IMG/VR virus record: IMGVR_UViG_3300013132_000031
Span: 44,086 to 108,085 of that record
Length of the DNA: 64,000 nucleotides
From: a virus
Strand: one strand, 5' to 3'
The position numbers and the translations under genes are program-made. The notes under the pieces were generated by a model that saw nothing but the letters and a program-made list of their open reading frames with translations, searched no databases and was not told the origin of the DNA. Of this stretch, positions 16,811 to 25,448 are shown in pieces (within the stretch, counting starts at the first letter, position 1; each line of letters opens with the position of its first letter).

Positions 16811-19800
16811 TTATCCTAATGCTATTGATAATGCTATTGCATCATCCACAGTGGCTGCCACTGCTCCTGCAATATTTATGGAGGTTGTGGCTGCGATGTT
16901 GTTGGCTGTGATGTTGCCTGTGGTAGTGATGTTGGTGGTCATGTTCAGCGCACTAAGCACATTTCCACTCAAACTCAATCCTGCAGCCCGTAAATTGCCA
17001 CCAGTGATATTGCCAGTGGCCGAAATTGCCCCATTGGATATGACGTTTCCGCCAGTAATATTGCCAGTTACACTGATTGCAACACCCTGCAATTGACTTG
17101 TGGCATTGATCACACTGCCAACTATGTTGCCAGTGGCTGTGATAGAACCTGCTGTGTTGATATTGCCACCAGTGATGTTGCCGGTGGCTGTGATTAATCC
17201 TGCTGTGCTAACATTGCCACCTATAACATTGCCTGTGGCACTGATTGTTAATCCTTCAACCAGTGCGCTTGTTATGATGTTGCCGCCTGTTACATTTCCT
17301 GTGGCTGTGACCAGCCCCGCAGTTTGAATGTTACCGCCGGTGATGTTGCCTGTGGCACTGACTGTGCCAGACTGCATCAAGGCAGCAGTGACTAGATTTC
17401 CACCTGTGACATTGCCAGTTGCTGTAATCAGTCCAGCTGTGACAATATTGCCGCCTACAATGTTTCCTGTGGCAACGACTTCACTTGCAGCATTTAAATT
17501 TCCACCGGTGATGTTGCCCACAGCAGTGATCAAACCTCCAGTTACCAAATTGGCACCAACTATGTTGCCTGCTGACGACAGCAGTGTGGTAGCCAATATA
17601 TTGCCGCCATCAATATTGCCAATCACTGTGCTGATATTGCCTGTTACTGTGGTTTTACCAGCCACAGTCAAATCTCCACCGCTGGTTGTGGTTATTGCAC
17701 CAGCTATGGTCAATGCATTGGCTGCGTAGTCAAATACCAATCCAGCGCCGCTGCCAATGGATCCCAACTGGTTATACAACACTTGACTGTTGGCGCCAGT
17801 GAGAGTCAAACTGCCAGTTACGTTACCAATAAATGTATGAGCCTGAATATTACCTGATGAAAAGATATTTCCAGTAGCACTGATTATACCATTGGTCAGT
17901 ACATTGCCTGTCACACTAACTTGACCTGCAGTGACTATGTTACCACCAGTTACATTGCCTGTGGCGCTGACTTGTCCTGCTGTTAAAAAATTTGCACCAG
18001 TGACATTGGCTGCGGCAGTGATTTGCCCCAATGTACTGATGTTTCCGCCAATCACATTGCCTGTGGCATTTACAATTGCTGCAGATACATTGGCCACGGC
18101 CGACACATTGCCACCAGTGATGTTGCCAGTAGCAGTGATTGTGGCAGTGCTTACTGAATCAGAACTCACAGCAAGAACAGCTACTAAGTTCCCGCCAGTG
18201 ATGTTGCCTGTGGCACTGACTTGGCCTGCTGTACGCACATTGCCTGATTGAGTGTTGCCAGTTATGCTAATGCTGGACAGCACTCCCACATTCACAGCCG
18301 TGACATTGGTAACCAATGTGCCATTGCCGATCAAATTGTTGCCAGTGATATCAGCTGACGTGGTAATGTTGTTGGTTGAATTCAACACACTCAATACATT
18401 GCCAGTGAGACTGAGATTGGCTGCATTCACTGCGTTGGCTGCCACGTTGCCTGTGGCACTCACAATGCCTGCAGTGATTATGTTGCCGCCAATCACGTTG
18501 CCCACTGCTGTGACTCGATCAGTTGCAACTAAATTTGCGCTGGTGATATTGCCAGTGGCAGATATTGATGCCACTGCAATTGTACCTGTTGTGATCAAAT
18601 TACCGCCAGTGATGTTGCCAGTGGCCACCATGGACGCTGCTGACACTGCTGATATTGCTATCACATTGCTGCCAGTGATGTTGCCTGTGGCTGTGACCAG
18701 GCCTGTGGTGATCAAATTGCCACCAACAATGTTGCCAATCACAACTCCAAATGCTGCACTCAACGCAGCGCCAGTTATCAAATTCCCACCAGAGACATTG
18801 CCAGCGGCTGCTACAAATCCTCCAGTGGTGATATTGCCAGCCAGTAATGCTCCTGTAGCAGACATTGATGCAGCTGAAACTGCTCCTGATATCACTGCAT
18901 TGCCGCCAGTGACATTGCCACTCACTGACGCAGACTGTGCATAAATTCCTAGATTGGCATTGACGTTGGAACCACTAACATTGCCGGTCATTAAAGTAGA
19001 AGTGCCAGTGAAGAACTGTGCGTTTATAGTGTCAGCTGCTATTACGTTGCTGCCGCTGATGTTGCCTGATACTGACACTGTAAACCCAGTGTGTGTGACA
19101 GCATTGACATTGGCTCCGCCTTGAATGTTACCACCAATGATGTTGCCCACTGCTGAGATCAAGCCTGCTGTGCGCAAATTTCCACTGTTGACGTTGCCTG
19201 TAGCACTGACTGCCGCAGCTGACACAAGAGATACAGCTATCACATTGCCGCCTGTGACATTGCCTGCAGCCGAAATCAATCCTGCTGTCAAAATATTGTC
19301 GCCAGTGATGTTGGCTCCAGTAATTGCGCCTGTAGCCGAGATAATACCACCAGTAAGCACATTGCCACCGGTAATAGTTCCTGTGGCTGTTATTAGTCCA
19401 GCAGTGCGAACATTGCCACCAGTGACGTTGCCTGTGGCGCTGACGGCTGCATAGCTGTTGACGTTGCCGCCTATGACATTGCCACTGGCACTCAAAGATA
19501 CCGAAACCACCAACACATTGGCTTGAATGTAATTGGTAACAAAATTGTTGGCACCAGTGATGTCATTGATCACAGCCAAGTTGTTGCTGACTATGTTGCC
19601 TGTGACATTCAACGGAGTCAACACATTGCCCGACAGGCTCAATCCTGTGGCTTGCAAATTTCCGCCAGTGATATTGCCTACGGCGCTTATTTGTCCCAGT
19701 GAATTGAGATTACCGCTTGTAACATTGCCAGTCACACTCAAACTGGGCAACACTCCCACATTGGTAGCCACCACACCAGACAGTTGTGAACCGTCACCAA

Positions 19801-21220
19801 CGAACACTCCGCCTACTATGCTGCCAAGTGCAGTGATTTTGCCTGCTGTGATAATGTTGCCACCAGTGACATTGGCCAAAGTAGTGATTGCGCTGACACT
19901 GTTTAGTGCTGACATCACATTGCCTGACAAGCTCAACGCCACAGCATTGACCGCGCCGCTGGTCAAGGTGCCTGTAATATTGGCCGAAGCAGCACTCACT
20001 GCACCTGCTGTGATGACATTACCACCAGTGACATTGCCTGTGACCACTGCACTCACAGCACTTACCGCACTGAGTGCTATGACATTGCCACCAATTACAT
20101 TGCCCACTGCACTGACATTGCCCGAAGCTTGGACTAGGCCTATGGCAGACAAGTTGGTGGCTGTGAGTCCGGTGTTGGCAAACACTGCCACATTGGGTGT
20201 GCCATTAACACTCACACTGATATTGCCGTTGGCACCATTGATCACAAGGTTGCTGTCGCCCAGTGCAAAAGATCCGCTGGACACATTGCTTATGCCTTGC
20301 ACTGCAAAAGATCCGCCCGCTGGATTGGTCAAAATAAGACTGTCTACGTTGGACGTGATTATTGAGTCGCCCAGTCTAATGGTACTGCCAGTCAACCAAA
20401 TGTTAGCCCACCGCTGAGTGCTGGATCCAAGACTGTACACATTGTTGGCTGCAGGCAGCACATTGCCTGCAAATGTAACGCTGGTTGTGGCAAACACTGC
20501 ACGGTTGCTGAGTCCACCCACACTCACTGCTATGTTGCCGCCTGGGGTCACAATGTTTACTGTGCTGTTGCCGCTGACCAGATTGGATGCTGTGGTCAAA
20601 ATTCCAGTCAACAATGAACCATTGCCAAGAAAATAATTGCCTACTACATTGCCTGTGGCACTTACAGAACCTGCAGTGACCAAATTACTACCGGTTATAT
20701 TACCTGAGGCAATCATTTGCCCACTGGTGCTGATATTGCCGCCAGTGACTGTGCCGCTGACACTGACTCCAGTGGTACTAAACACTGCCACGTTGCTGGT
20801 GCCAGCAACGCTGACAGTTACATTACCGTTGGCGCTGACAATTTTTACATTTGATGTACCTGAATTTATACTGCTACCAGCAGTGGTTACATTGGTAAGT
20901 CCAGCACCGTTGCCCACAAAATATTGGGCATAAACAGTGTCGATGCGTTGAGCAGGAGCGCCAATGTCATACACAGCGTCGATGCTGGGCATGATAGAAC
21001 TATTTGCTTGAATATTGCCAATTCCATTAGCTCGGAGTATCAGGTTGTTGTTGGTACCAGTGACTGTGATGGTATTACCGGTGATGACCACATTGCTATC
21101 CACTGGGCCCGCAGCGAATATTTGGGTGAAATTGTTATTGACAGCTTCAAAAGCTGTTCTTAATGGTTCACCAGTGCCATCGTTGGCAGCGGCGCCTACA
21201 TCTATTATATTTTGTGCCAT
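16811..21220 (-). CDS. Giant repeat tail fibre (1469 aa)
   Basis: A 1469-residue fibre. Residues 1-35 (AQNIIDVGAAANDGTGEPLR, then AFEAVNNNF) form the short N-terminal module common in phage fibres with 'IG..ANDGTG' openings. Residues about 130-1430 are tens of imperfect repeats, core ATGN-[VI]-TGGN-[VI]-x-TAGL-[IV]-[ST], mostly 17 residues per unit with some 22-residue units. A regular Gly-Asn/hydrophobic alternation of this kind suggests a trimeric beta-helical or collagen-like shaft. Units interrupted by TSLMTGNVSG-type or 'FVGDGSQLSGV' blocks recur. The C-terminus SINIAGAVAATVDDA lacks an obvious receptor-binding domain, so tip function may lie in another protein. An upstream AGAGGA site serves the ATG. 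Confidence 0.7.
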   Translation of the reverse strand: MAQNIIDVGAAANDGTGEPLRTAFEAVNNNFTQIFAAGPVDSNVVITGNTITVTGTNNNLILRANGIGNIQANSSIMPSIDAVYDIGAPAQRIDTVYAQYFVGNGAGLTNVTTAGSSINSGTSNVKIVSANGNVTVSVAGTSNVAVFSTTGVSVSGTVTGGNISTSGQMIASGNITGSNLVTAGSVSATGNVVGNYFLGNGSLLTGILTTASNLVSGNSTVNIVTPGGNIAVSVGGLSNRAVFATTSVTFAGNVLPAANNVYSLGSSTQRWANIWLTGSTIRLGDSIITSNVDSLILTNPAGGSFAVQGISNVSSGSFALGDSNLVINGANGNISVSVNGTPNVAVFANTGLTATNLSAIGLVQASGNVSAVGNVIGGNVIALSAVSAVSAVVTGNVTGGNVITAGAVSAASANITGTLTSGAVNAVALSLSGNVMSALNSVSAITTLANVTGGNIITAGKITALGSIVGGVFVGDGSQLSGVVATNVGVLPSLSVTGNVTSGNLNSLGQISAVGNITGGNLQATGLSLSGNVLTPLNVTGNIVSNNLAVINDITGANNFVTNYIQANVLVVSVSLSASGNVIGGNVNSYAAVSATGNVTGGNVRTAGLITATGTITGGNVLTGGIISATGAITGANITGDNILTAGLISAAGNVTGGNVIAVSLVSAAAVSATGNVNSGNLRTAGLISAVGNIIGGNIQGGANVNAVTHTGFTVSVSGNISGSNVIAADTINAQFFTGTSTLMTGNVSGSNVNANLGIYAQSASVSGNVTGGNAVISGAVSAASMSATGALLAGNITTGGFVAAAGNVSGGNLITGAALSAAFGVVIGNIVGGNLITTGLVTATGNITGSNVIAISAVSAASMVATGNITGGNLITTGTIAVASISATGNITSANLVATDRVTAVGNVIGGNIITAGIVSATGNVAANAVNAANLSLTGNVLSVLNSTNNITTSADITGNNLIGNGTLVTNVTAVNVGVLSSISITGNTQSGNVRTAGQVSATGNITGGNLVAVLAVSSDSVSTATITATGNITGGNVSAVANVSAAIVNATGNVIGGNISTLGQITAAANVTGANFLTAGQVSATGNVTGGNIVTAGQVSVTGNVLTNGIISATGNIFSSGNIQAHTFIGNVTGSLTLTGANSQVLYNQLGSIGSGAGLVFDYAANALTIAGAITTTSGGDLTVAGKTTVTGNISTVIGNIDGGNILATTLLSSAGNIVGANLVTGGLITAVGNITGGNLNAASEVVATGNIVGGNIVTAGLITATGNVTGGNLVTAALMQSGTVSATGNITGGNIQTAGLVTATGNVTGGNIITSALVEGLTISATGNVIGGNVSTAGLITATGNITGGNINTAGSITATGNIVGSVINATSQLQGVAISVTGNITGGNVISNGAISATGNITGGNLRAAGLSLSGNVLSALNMTTNITTTGNITANNIAATTSINIAGAVAATVDDAIALSIALG
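16900..20130 (-). repeat. Fibre repeat block B (largest)
   Basis: More than 3 kb of degenerate tandem units, core length 51 bases (17 codons) with some 66-base variants, encoding the shaft of the 1469-residue fibre. Copies differ mainly at third positions and at the I/V and T/S positions, so this is an old, selected repeat rather than a recent slippage product. Confidence 0.7.
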
Positions 21221-21270
21221 GGATAAACAAGGTCCTCTGATGTATTTACCAAAAGGACTTGTTTGCTATT

Positions 21271-22737
21271 TTAGCCAATTCTTGTGTAGGTCAGGTAAGC
21301 ACCGCTTTGTATCGCTAGATCGTTGCTGGAAGTTTGAGCTTGAATGGTCACATTGGCATTGCCCACACTGTAAATGGTACCAGTTACTCTGGCAGCACGT
21401 GGCGTGGTACCAGTCATTGCTTGTGTAGCAGTTGCAGCGGCTGACACATTTGAAGTTGATGTAGAGAATGCACCTGTTTGTGTGGCCTGTGCTTCCACAG
21501 TGTAGTAACAGATACCAGCATCAAAATATGTGCTAAACGCAGTGGTAGTAGAACCAGCTGGCAGTATGGGCAAGTAAGCTTCAAATTTGTAACTTTGGCC
21601 TGCCAGCACAAAGAAGCCCAGACTGCCCACATTGGCCATGGATGCTGACGTCATGGTGGCTGTGGTATTTTGCCACACAATGTTTTCTGCACCAATGCCG
21701 CGACCACTGCTGAGTGTATTAACTATCAGTGTGTTTGTGTCAGTGATACCTGACACAGTGGCATTGCCTGTTACAACGTTGGCCACTGTGCTAAAACCTG
21801 ATCCAGCGTTGATTACCCCGTTGTTGGTGATATTGCCCACGGCACACATGATTCCATCGCTGTTGACATTGCCTCCGGTGACGTTGCCTGTGGCGCTGAT
21901 ACCTAATGCGCCGGCACTAACTGCACCAACACTGACGACATTGGCACCGGTGATATTGCCTGTGACTGTAGCCAAACCTCCAGTGATCAAATTGCCTCCA
22001 GTGATATTGCCAGTTACGCTGCTCAATCCTGAATTCAAAATATTGCCAGTGCTGACATTACCAATCACACTGGCATTGCCGCTGACAAAGGTATTTCCGC
22101 TCACCGCAAATGTGTGCAAAGGAGCAATATTGGCCACGCCCACATTGCCCACGCTGTCTACAGTGACCTTGGGCGATGCTGCTGCGCCGCCAGTGCTGGT
22201 AAAAATCTGTACCAGTGCATTGCCCAAAATACTGTTGGCTGTGCTTTTGATAGCTGATGTTACTCTAGCGCCAGATCCTGACAAATCGTTGGTGTACCAT
22301 TCAATGGCACCAATCACCGTGCCATCACTCACAGTGGTATCAGTGTCTTCAAATCTCAACAGTGGTGTGCTCGCACTGGCATCTCGACGTACCAAAAAAA
22401 CATTGCCAGTTACATTGCCTGTGGTATTGACATTGCCTGCATCCACGTTGCCAGTAAAGCCCACAGCGCCGGCAAAAGTTGTGCCAGTTGGGCTGACTAC
22501 CATGATATTGCTGACACCACCTGGATTGAATGTGATGTTACCGTTGATCACAGGAATTTCAACGCTGGTGGTACCATTAAAAATTTTGTCTGCGTTGATA
22601 TTGCCGGACAACACGGCATTTCCTGTGACTGTGAGATTGCCCACAATGTTGACGTTGGTGCTGCTGACAGTGACCAGGTCACCAGAATTTATGGTTTCTA
22701 TAGTATAGTCGCCGCTGACTCTTTTGACTGTTGACAT
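21271..22737 (-). CDS. Tail fibre with C-terminal C1q/TNF-like head (488 aa)
   Basis: A 488-residue fibre. The N-terminal part (KRVSGDYTIETINSGDLVTV, then VNIVGNLTVTGNAVL) matches a common fibre opening. Residues about 75-110 and 225-310 carry the same ATGN/TGGN repeats as the two larger fibres. Residues 110-205 contain FLVRRDASASTPLLRFEDTD and SKVTVDSVGNVG-type strands seen in other phage fibres. The last 130 residues (SLGFFVLAGQSYKFEAYLP, then GICYYTVEAQ and NANVTIQAQTSSND) look like a C1q/TNF-type beta-sandwich, a good candidate for the receptor-binding tip. Its late promoter octamer lies 17 bases upstream, with AAAGGA before the ATG. Confidence 0.65.
   Translation of the reverse strand: MSTVKRVSGDYTIETINSGDLVTVSSTNVNIVGNLTVTGNAVLSGNINADKIFNGTTSVEIPVINGNITFNPGGVSNIMVVSPTGTTFAGAVGFTGNVDAGNVNTTGNVTGNVFLVRRDASASTPLLRFEDTDTTVSDGTVIGAIEWYTNDLSGSGARVTSAIKSTANSILGNALVQIFTSTGGAAASPKVTVDSVGNVGVANIAPLHTFAVSGNTFVSGNASVIGNVSTGNILNSGLSSVTGNITGGNLITGGLATVTGNITGANVVSVGAVSAGALGISATGNVTGGNVNSDGIMCAVGNITNNGVINAGSGFSTVANVVTGNATVSGITDTNTLIVNTLSSGRGIGAENIVWQNTTATMTSASMANVGSLGFFVLAGQSYKFEAYLPILPAGSTTTAFSTYFDAGICYYTVEAQATQTGAFSTSTSNVSAAATATQAMTGTTPRAARVTGTIYSVGNANVTIQAQTSSNDLAIQSGAYLTYTRIG
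21750..22060 (-). repeat. Fibre repeat block C
   Basis: A short run of the same ATGN/TGGN coding units within the 488-residue fibre. Homology to blocks A and B could support recombination among the three fibre genes. Confidence 0.6.
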
Positions 22738-23325
22738 TTAAAGGTCCTTTGTGTTATTTATGCGGTTCAAAAAGTCTGCTATGGGCATGTGTCTTAGATT
22801 GGGCAATCCATTTAGCTCGTTTACTGTGGCTGTGGTTTCGCCCTGTACTCGATAAAAACTTATTTTGGGATGATCTTTTATCACCGTGGCCAACTGTCTG
22901 GCCCAGTTGCCAGTGTAGGTAGGCAAAGAATTGCTTTTTTTATAAAATTGTGTGTCAGCATACACATTGTTGAAACGATTGTTTTGTGCCGGTCCCATGT
23001 CAAATCCAATGAGATACACTGCTATGTTGCGGTCCAGTGCAGCGATCCCCACTGCAATAGGTCCTGAACTAAAACCAAAATAGCTTTGAGGAACAGTTTT
23101 GGCACCTAGTCCTGGCATGGGCCTGCGAGTGTACATGCGATTTTTTGTAGCGTAACCTGAATTTTGTATTTCTTGGCTGATTGCTTTGTCGGTGCTGACC
23201 AACACTGTGGGAGTGTGCTCACGATAAAGAGCGTTACAACCATACACAGGCCCAGTTGCTTGTAGTGTTTTGACATCTACTTCAAGTCTGCTGATGCCGT
23301 TGCCTAATACAAATCCAATACTCAT
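22738..23325 (-). CDS. MptE/DUF115-like enzyme, putative glycosyltransferase-type
   Basis: A 195-residue Rossmann-like protein. The opening VLGNGISRLEVDVKTL, followed by GPVYGCNALYREHTP and LVSTDKAI, is the signature of the MptE-like/DUF115 group and the related GT29-like fold: Gly-Asn-Gly, a Cys-Asn motif, then an acidic residue. A second motif is VYLIGFDMG near residue 105. Proteins of this type occur in phages and in bacterial flagellin or cell-surface glycosylation loci; whether it transfers a sugar or pyrophosphate is not decidable. It sits immediately upstream of the three fibre genes, so modification of fibres is a reasonable guess. Its ribosome-binding site lies inside a terminator-like hairpin. 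Confidence 0.55.
   Translation of the reverse strand: MSIGFVLGNGISRLEVDVKTLQATGPVYGCNALYREHTPTVLVSTDKAISQEIQNSGYATKNRMYTRRPMPGLGAKTVPQSYFGFSSGPIAVGIAALDRNIAVYLIGFDMGPAQNNRFNNVYADTQFYKKSNSLPTYTGNWARQLATVIKDHPKISFYRVQGETTATVNELNGLPNLRHMPIADFLNRINNTKDL
22755..22762 (-). promoter_or_regulatory. Late promoter octamer of the fibre operon
   Basis: Minus strand CATAAATA inside the 3' end of the MptE-like gene, 17 bases before the ATG of the first fibre. AAAGGA follows as Shine-Dalgarno. Confidence 0.6.
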
Positions 23326-23329
23326 AAAA

Positions 23330-23358
23330 AGTCCTCCCAGTATGTAGCTGGGAGGACT
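23330..23358 (-). terminator. Terminator hairpin that contains the next gene's ribosome-binding site
   Basis: Bases 23331-23340 pair perfectly with 23348-23357, and 23330 with 23358 (11 bp, 7-base loop). On the minus strand five T follow, then ATG 23325 directly. The 3' arm contains GGGAGGA, well spaced from that ATG. It ends the 260-residue gene's transcript and could mask the MptE-like gene's start in readthrough RNA. Confidence 0.75.
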
Positions 23359-23373
23359 CAGTTGCGTTACAAA

Positions 23374-24156
23374 TTAGGAAGTGACGTTATCAACAATAGC
23401 TAGATCCAGCAAGTTTTGTTGACCTGTTGATACACTGCCAGTGTTGGCAGAGCCTGTGGTTCCTGACTTGATCACTGTGCCTTCGTCAGTGAAGAAGTTG
23501 GTCACATATCGTTTGTCCGCAATCACTGAAGTGGCTGCATAGGTTGACCCGCCGGTCCAGTCCAACAAGAACTTGTTGGTCAGCTTGCTGACGGTGGTAG
23601 CGGTACTATCACCTGTGGTAAATGTGATGGCCATGAGTCCAGCAGCAGGTGTCACATCGTCATCCAGCACACACACGCCCACGCTGTTGGCTGTTCCTGA
23701 GCCTGCACCGCCCACTGAAGTGGCTGTGAATATGGTGCCCACACCAAAGTTGGCAGGTGCACCTGCGGCTGTCCAAGCCGTGGTACCCACAGATGTTATT
23801 TGATAGGCCTGACCTACCACAAATGAACCATCGTTAACACCAGTGACGTCACCTACCAAGTACTTGTGACTGCCTTTTTGGCGGATGATATAGCCCTGTG
23901 CCACACCAATGCCTGAACCATCAGGTGCAGCAATGTTGACTGTGACATCAACTCTGGGATTGGTTGCAGAAGGTGCATCAGTGGGTGCTGCACCGCCTAC
24001 CACACCCAGATATTCAGTGGTGTTGAGTGTGTTGGTAGTGTTGACTACTGGTGCTGTGAGTGACCCAAAGTTGGGAAAACCCAGATCCACGCTAACGCTG
24101 GCGCCACCGTTGCCTGATCCGGTTGAAGTTTTTTGTATTTTTAGAGGACGTCCCAT
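23374..24156 (-). CDS. Virion structural protein (260 aa)
   Basis: A 260-residue protein starting MGRPLKIQKT, an opening I associate with conserved virion proteins of marine T4-like phages. Residues about 118-150 contain VGQAYQITSVGTTAWTAAGA followed by GTIFTAT and GSGTA. This is a widespread small phage structural module of the form 'G-Y-x-I-x-x-x-G-T-T-x-(W/F) ... G-x-x-F-x-A'. The rest is Thr/Gly/Ala-rich and beta-prone. AAGGAG stands before the ATG, and a late octamer lies 87 bases upstream. The strong hairpin 16 bases after the stop suggests an independent and abundant transcript. It may be a tail or head decoration protein; the exact place in the virion is unknown. Confidence 0.55.
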   Translation of the reverse strand: MGRPLKIQKTSTGSGNGGASVSVDLGFPNFGSLTAPVVNTTNTLNTTEYLGVVGGAAPTDAPSATNPRVDVTVNIAAPDGSGIGVAQGYIIRQKGSHKYLVGDVTGVNDGSFVVGQAYQITSVGTTAWTAAGAPANFGVGTIFTATSVGGAGSGTANSVGVCVLDDDVTPAAGLMAITFTTGDSTATTVSKLTNKFLLDWTGGSTYAATSVIADKRYVTNFFTDEGTVIKSGTTGSANTGSVSTGQQNLLDLAIVDNVTS

Positions 24157-24243
24157 TTTGTTTCTCCTTAAAGAAGTCCGATCGGAGTTCTAGTCCGTAC
24201 GCGGTGGGTAGAACCGCATAAAACGCAGAATTGCGTTGACAAG

Positions 24244-24251
24244 TATTTATG
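24244..24251 (-). promoter_or_regulatory. Late promoter octamer of the 260-residue virion gene
   Basis: Minus strand CATAAATA. The leader to the ATG at 24156 would be about 80 bases and can form a small GCGG/CCGC hairpin. Confidence 0.5.
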
Positions 24252-24284
24252 ATTATCAGAAATAAAAGAGTGGCTTGGTAAAAT

Positions 24285-24292
24285 TTTAAATA
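24285..24292 (+). promoter_or_regulatory. Late-type promoter abutting the TPR-glycosyltransferase start
   Basis: TTTAAATA, one base from the late consensus, followed by CTAC and the ATG at 24297. No Shine-Dalgarno is present, so the transcript would be leaderless. Confidence 0.45.
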
Positions 24293-24296
24293 CTAC

Positions 24297-25448
24297 ATGC
24301 ACCCAAACCAACTAATAGAACAAGGCAATCAATTTCGAGCAAATTGTCAACCACAACAGGCTTTGGCCTGTTATGCACAGGCTTTTGTGGCTGATCCTGA
24401 TTCGGCCGCTGCCTTTAACAATTATGGCAATGTCCTGCGTGAGTGTGGACAACCTGCCAGGGCCATACCATTTTTGCAACATGCCATGATACTTGAACCC
24501 AACAATGTAACTGCCAGATTCAATTTGGCTGTGTGTTATTTGATACAGGGAGACTATGCACAAGGATGGCCGGCCTATGAATCACGTTGGCAGTACGAAC
24601 ACCTAGCTGGTACACAACCGCAACACAGTCAACCACGCTGGACCGGTGAAAACCTCAAGGACAAAACCATTCTTGTGGTAGGTGAACAAGGTCACGGGGA
24701 CAACATACAGTTCTGTAGATTTTTGTACAATCTACATGTGTTGGGTGCTCGCATATTGCTACAAGTCACAGATGGATTGATTCCCATGCTCAGTGCCAGT
24801 CCCATACTTTCATGGGTAGGCGGGTACACTGAAGAAATTCCTGAAACGTTTGACTATTGGGTGTCTATCATGAGTTTGCCAGGTGTGTTGGGTATTCAGT
24901 TGCACAACTTGCCACCACAGGTACAGTATCTCAATCCTCCATTGAATCTCCATCAAGACTGGCTGAAACTGCTTGGACCAAAAACACGCATGCGGGTGGG
25001 ATTTTCATGGTCAGGTCGACGAGACGCTTGGTTGAACCAACACAAAGGCATGCCGTTTGATGTCATGCTGGACATTGTACGCCACAACCCGCAATACGAA
25101 TGGATCAGTCTACAAATAGACGCCACTGATGAAGAATCTCAAGCCTTGGCTGATGCTGGGGTAAACTTGTATCCTGGTTCTATTCAGAGTTTTGCAGACA
25201 CTGCTGCTTTGATAGCATGCACAGATGTTGTGATCAGTGTGGACACAGCCATTGCACATTTGTCAGCTGCGCTGGGACGACCCACATGGTTGATGTTGCA
25301 GTGGTTTGCCACAGACTGGCGTTGGATGCTGGATCGTGACTCAAGTCCGTGGTACAGTACCATGCGCATATTCCGTCAACCCAGCATGGGTGATTGGAAA
25401 TCAGTCACTCAAAAAATAGAACAGTATCTGGGTTGGTTCAAAGTGTAA
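24297..25448 (+). CDS. TPR-domain glycosyltransferase
   Basis: A 383-residue protein of a bacterial-type family that couples TPR repeats to a GT9/GT41-like transferase domain. Residues about 1-105 hold three TPRs (CYAQAFVADP, AAFNNYGNVL, AIPFLQHAMI, ARFNLAVCYL). The catalytic part starts near residue 120 with ILVVGEQGHGDNIQFCRFL, continues with RVGFSWSGR, and ends with DVVISVDTAIAHL, GRPTWLML and a Trp-rich WRWMLDRDSSPWY segment, the donor-binding region of these enzymes. It is normally used in surface polysaccharide or protein glycosylation. In the phage it may glycosylate virion proteins or alter the host surface. It converges on the GT10-like gene with an 11-base overlap. Confidence 0.8.
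   Translation: MHPNQLIEQGNQFRANCQPQQALACYAQAFVADPDSAAAFNNYGNVLRECGQPARAIPFLQHAMILEPNNVTARFNLAVCYLIQGDYAQGWPAYESRWQYEHLAGTQPQHSQPRWTGENLKDKTILVVGEQGHGDNIQFCRFLYNLHVLGARILLQVTDGLIPMLSASPILSWVGGYTEEIPETFDYWVSIMSLPGVLGIQLHNLPPQVQYLNPPLNLHQDWLKLLGPKTRMRVGFSWSGRRDAWLNQHKGMPFDVMLDIVRHNPQYEWISLQIDATDEESQALADAGVNLYPGSIQSFADTAALIACTDVVISVDTAIAHLSAALGRPTWLMLQWFATDWRWMLDRDSSPWYSTMRIFRQPSMGDWKSVTQKIEQYLGWFKV

Noticed and set aside
13507-20933. Long plus-strand open frames opposite the fibre genes
   Set aside because: They are antisense shadows kept open by the repeat composition: low-complexity Pro/Leu/Thr/Val translations, no ribosome sites, and exact repetition of the fibre units. The minus-strand genes have real N- and C-terminal domains.
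24157-24296. Riboswitch or tRNA in the 140-base leader between divergent genes
   Set aside because: Only a 4-bp GC stem and a late octamer are visible; nothing specific to an RNA class.
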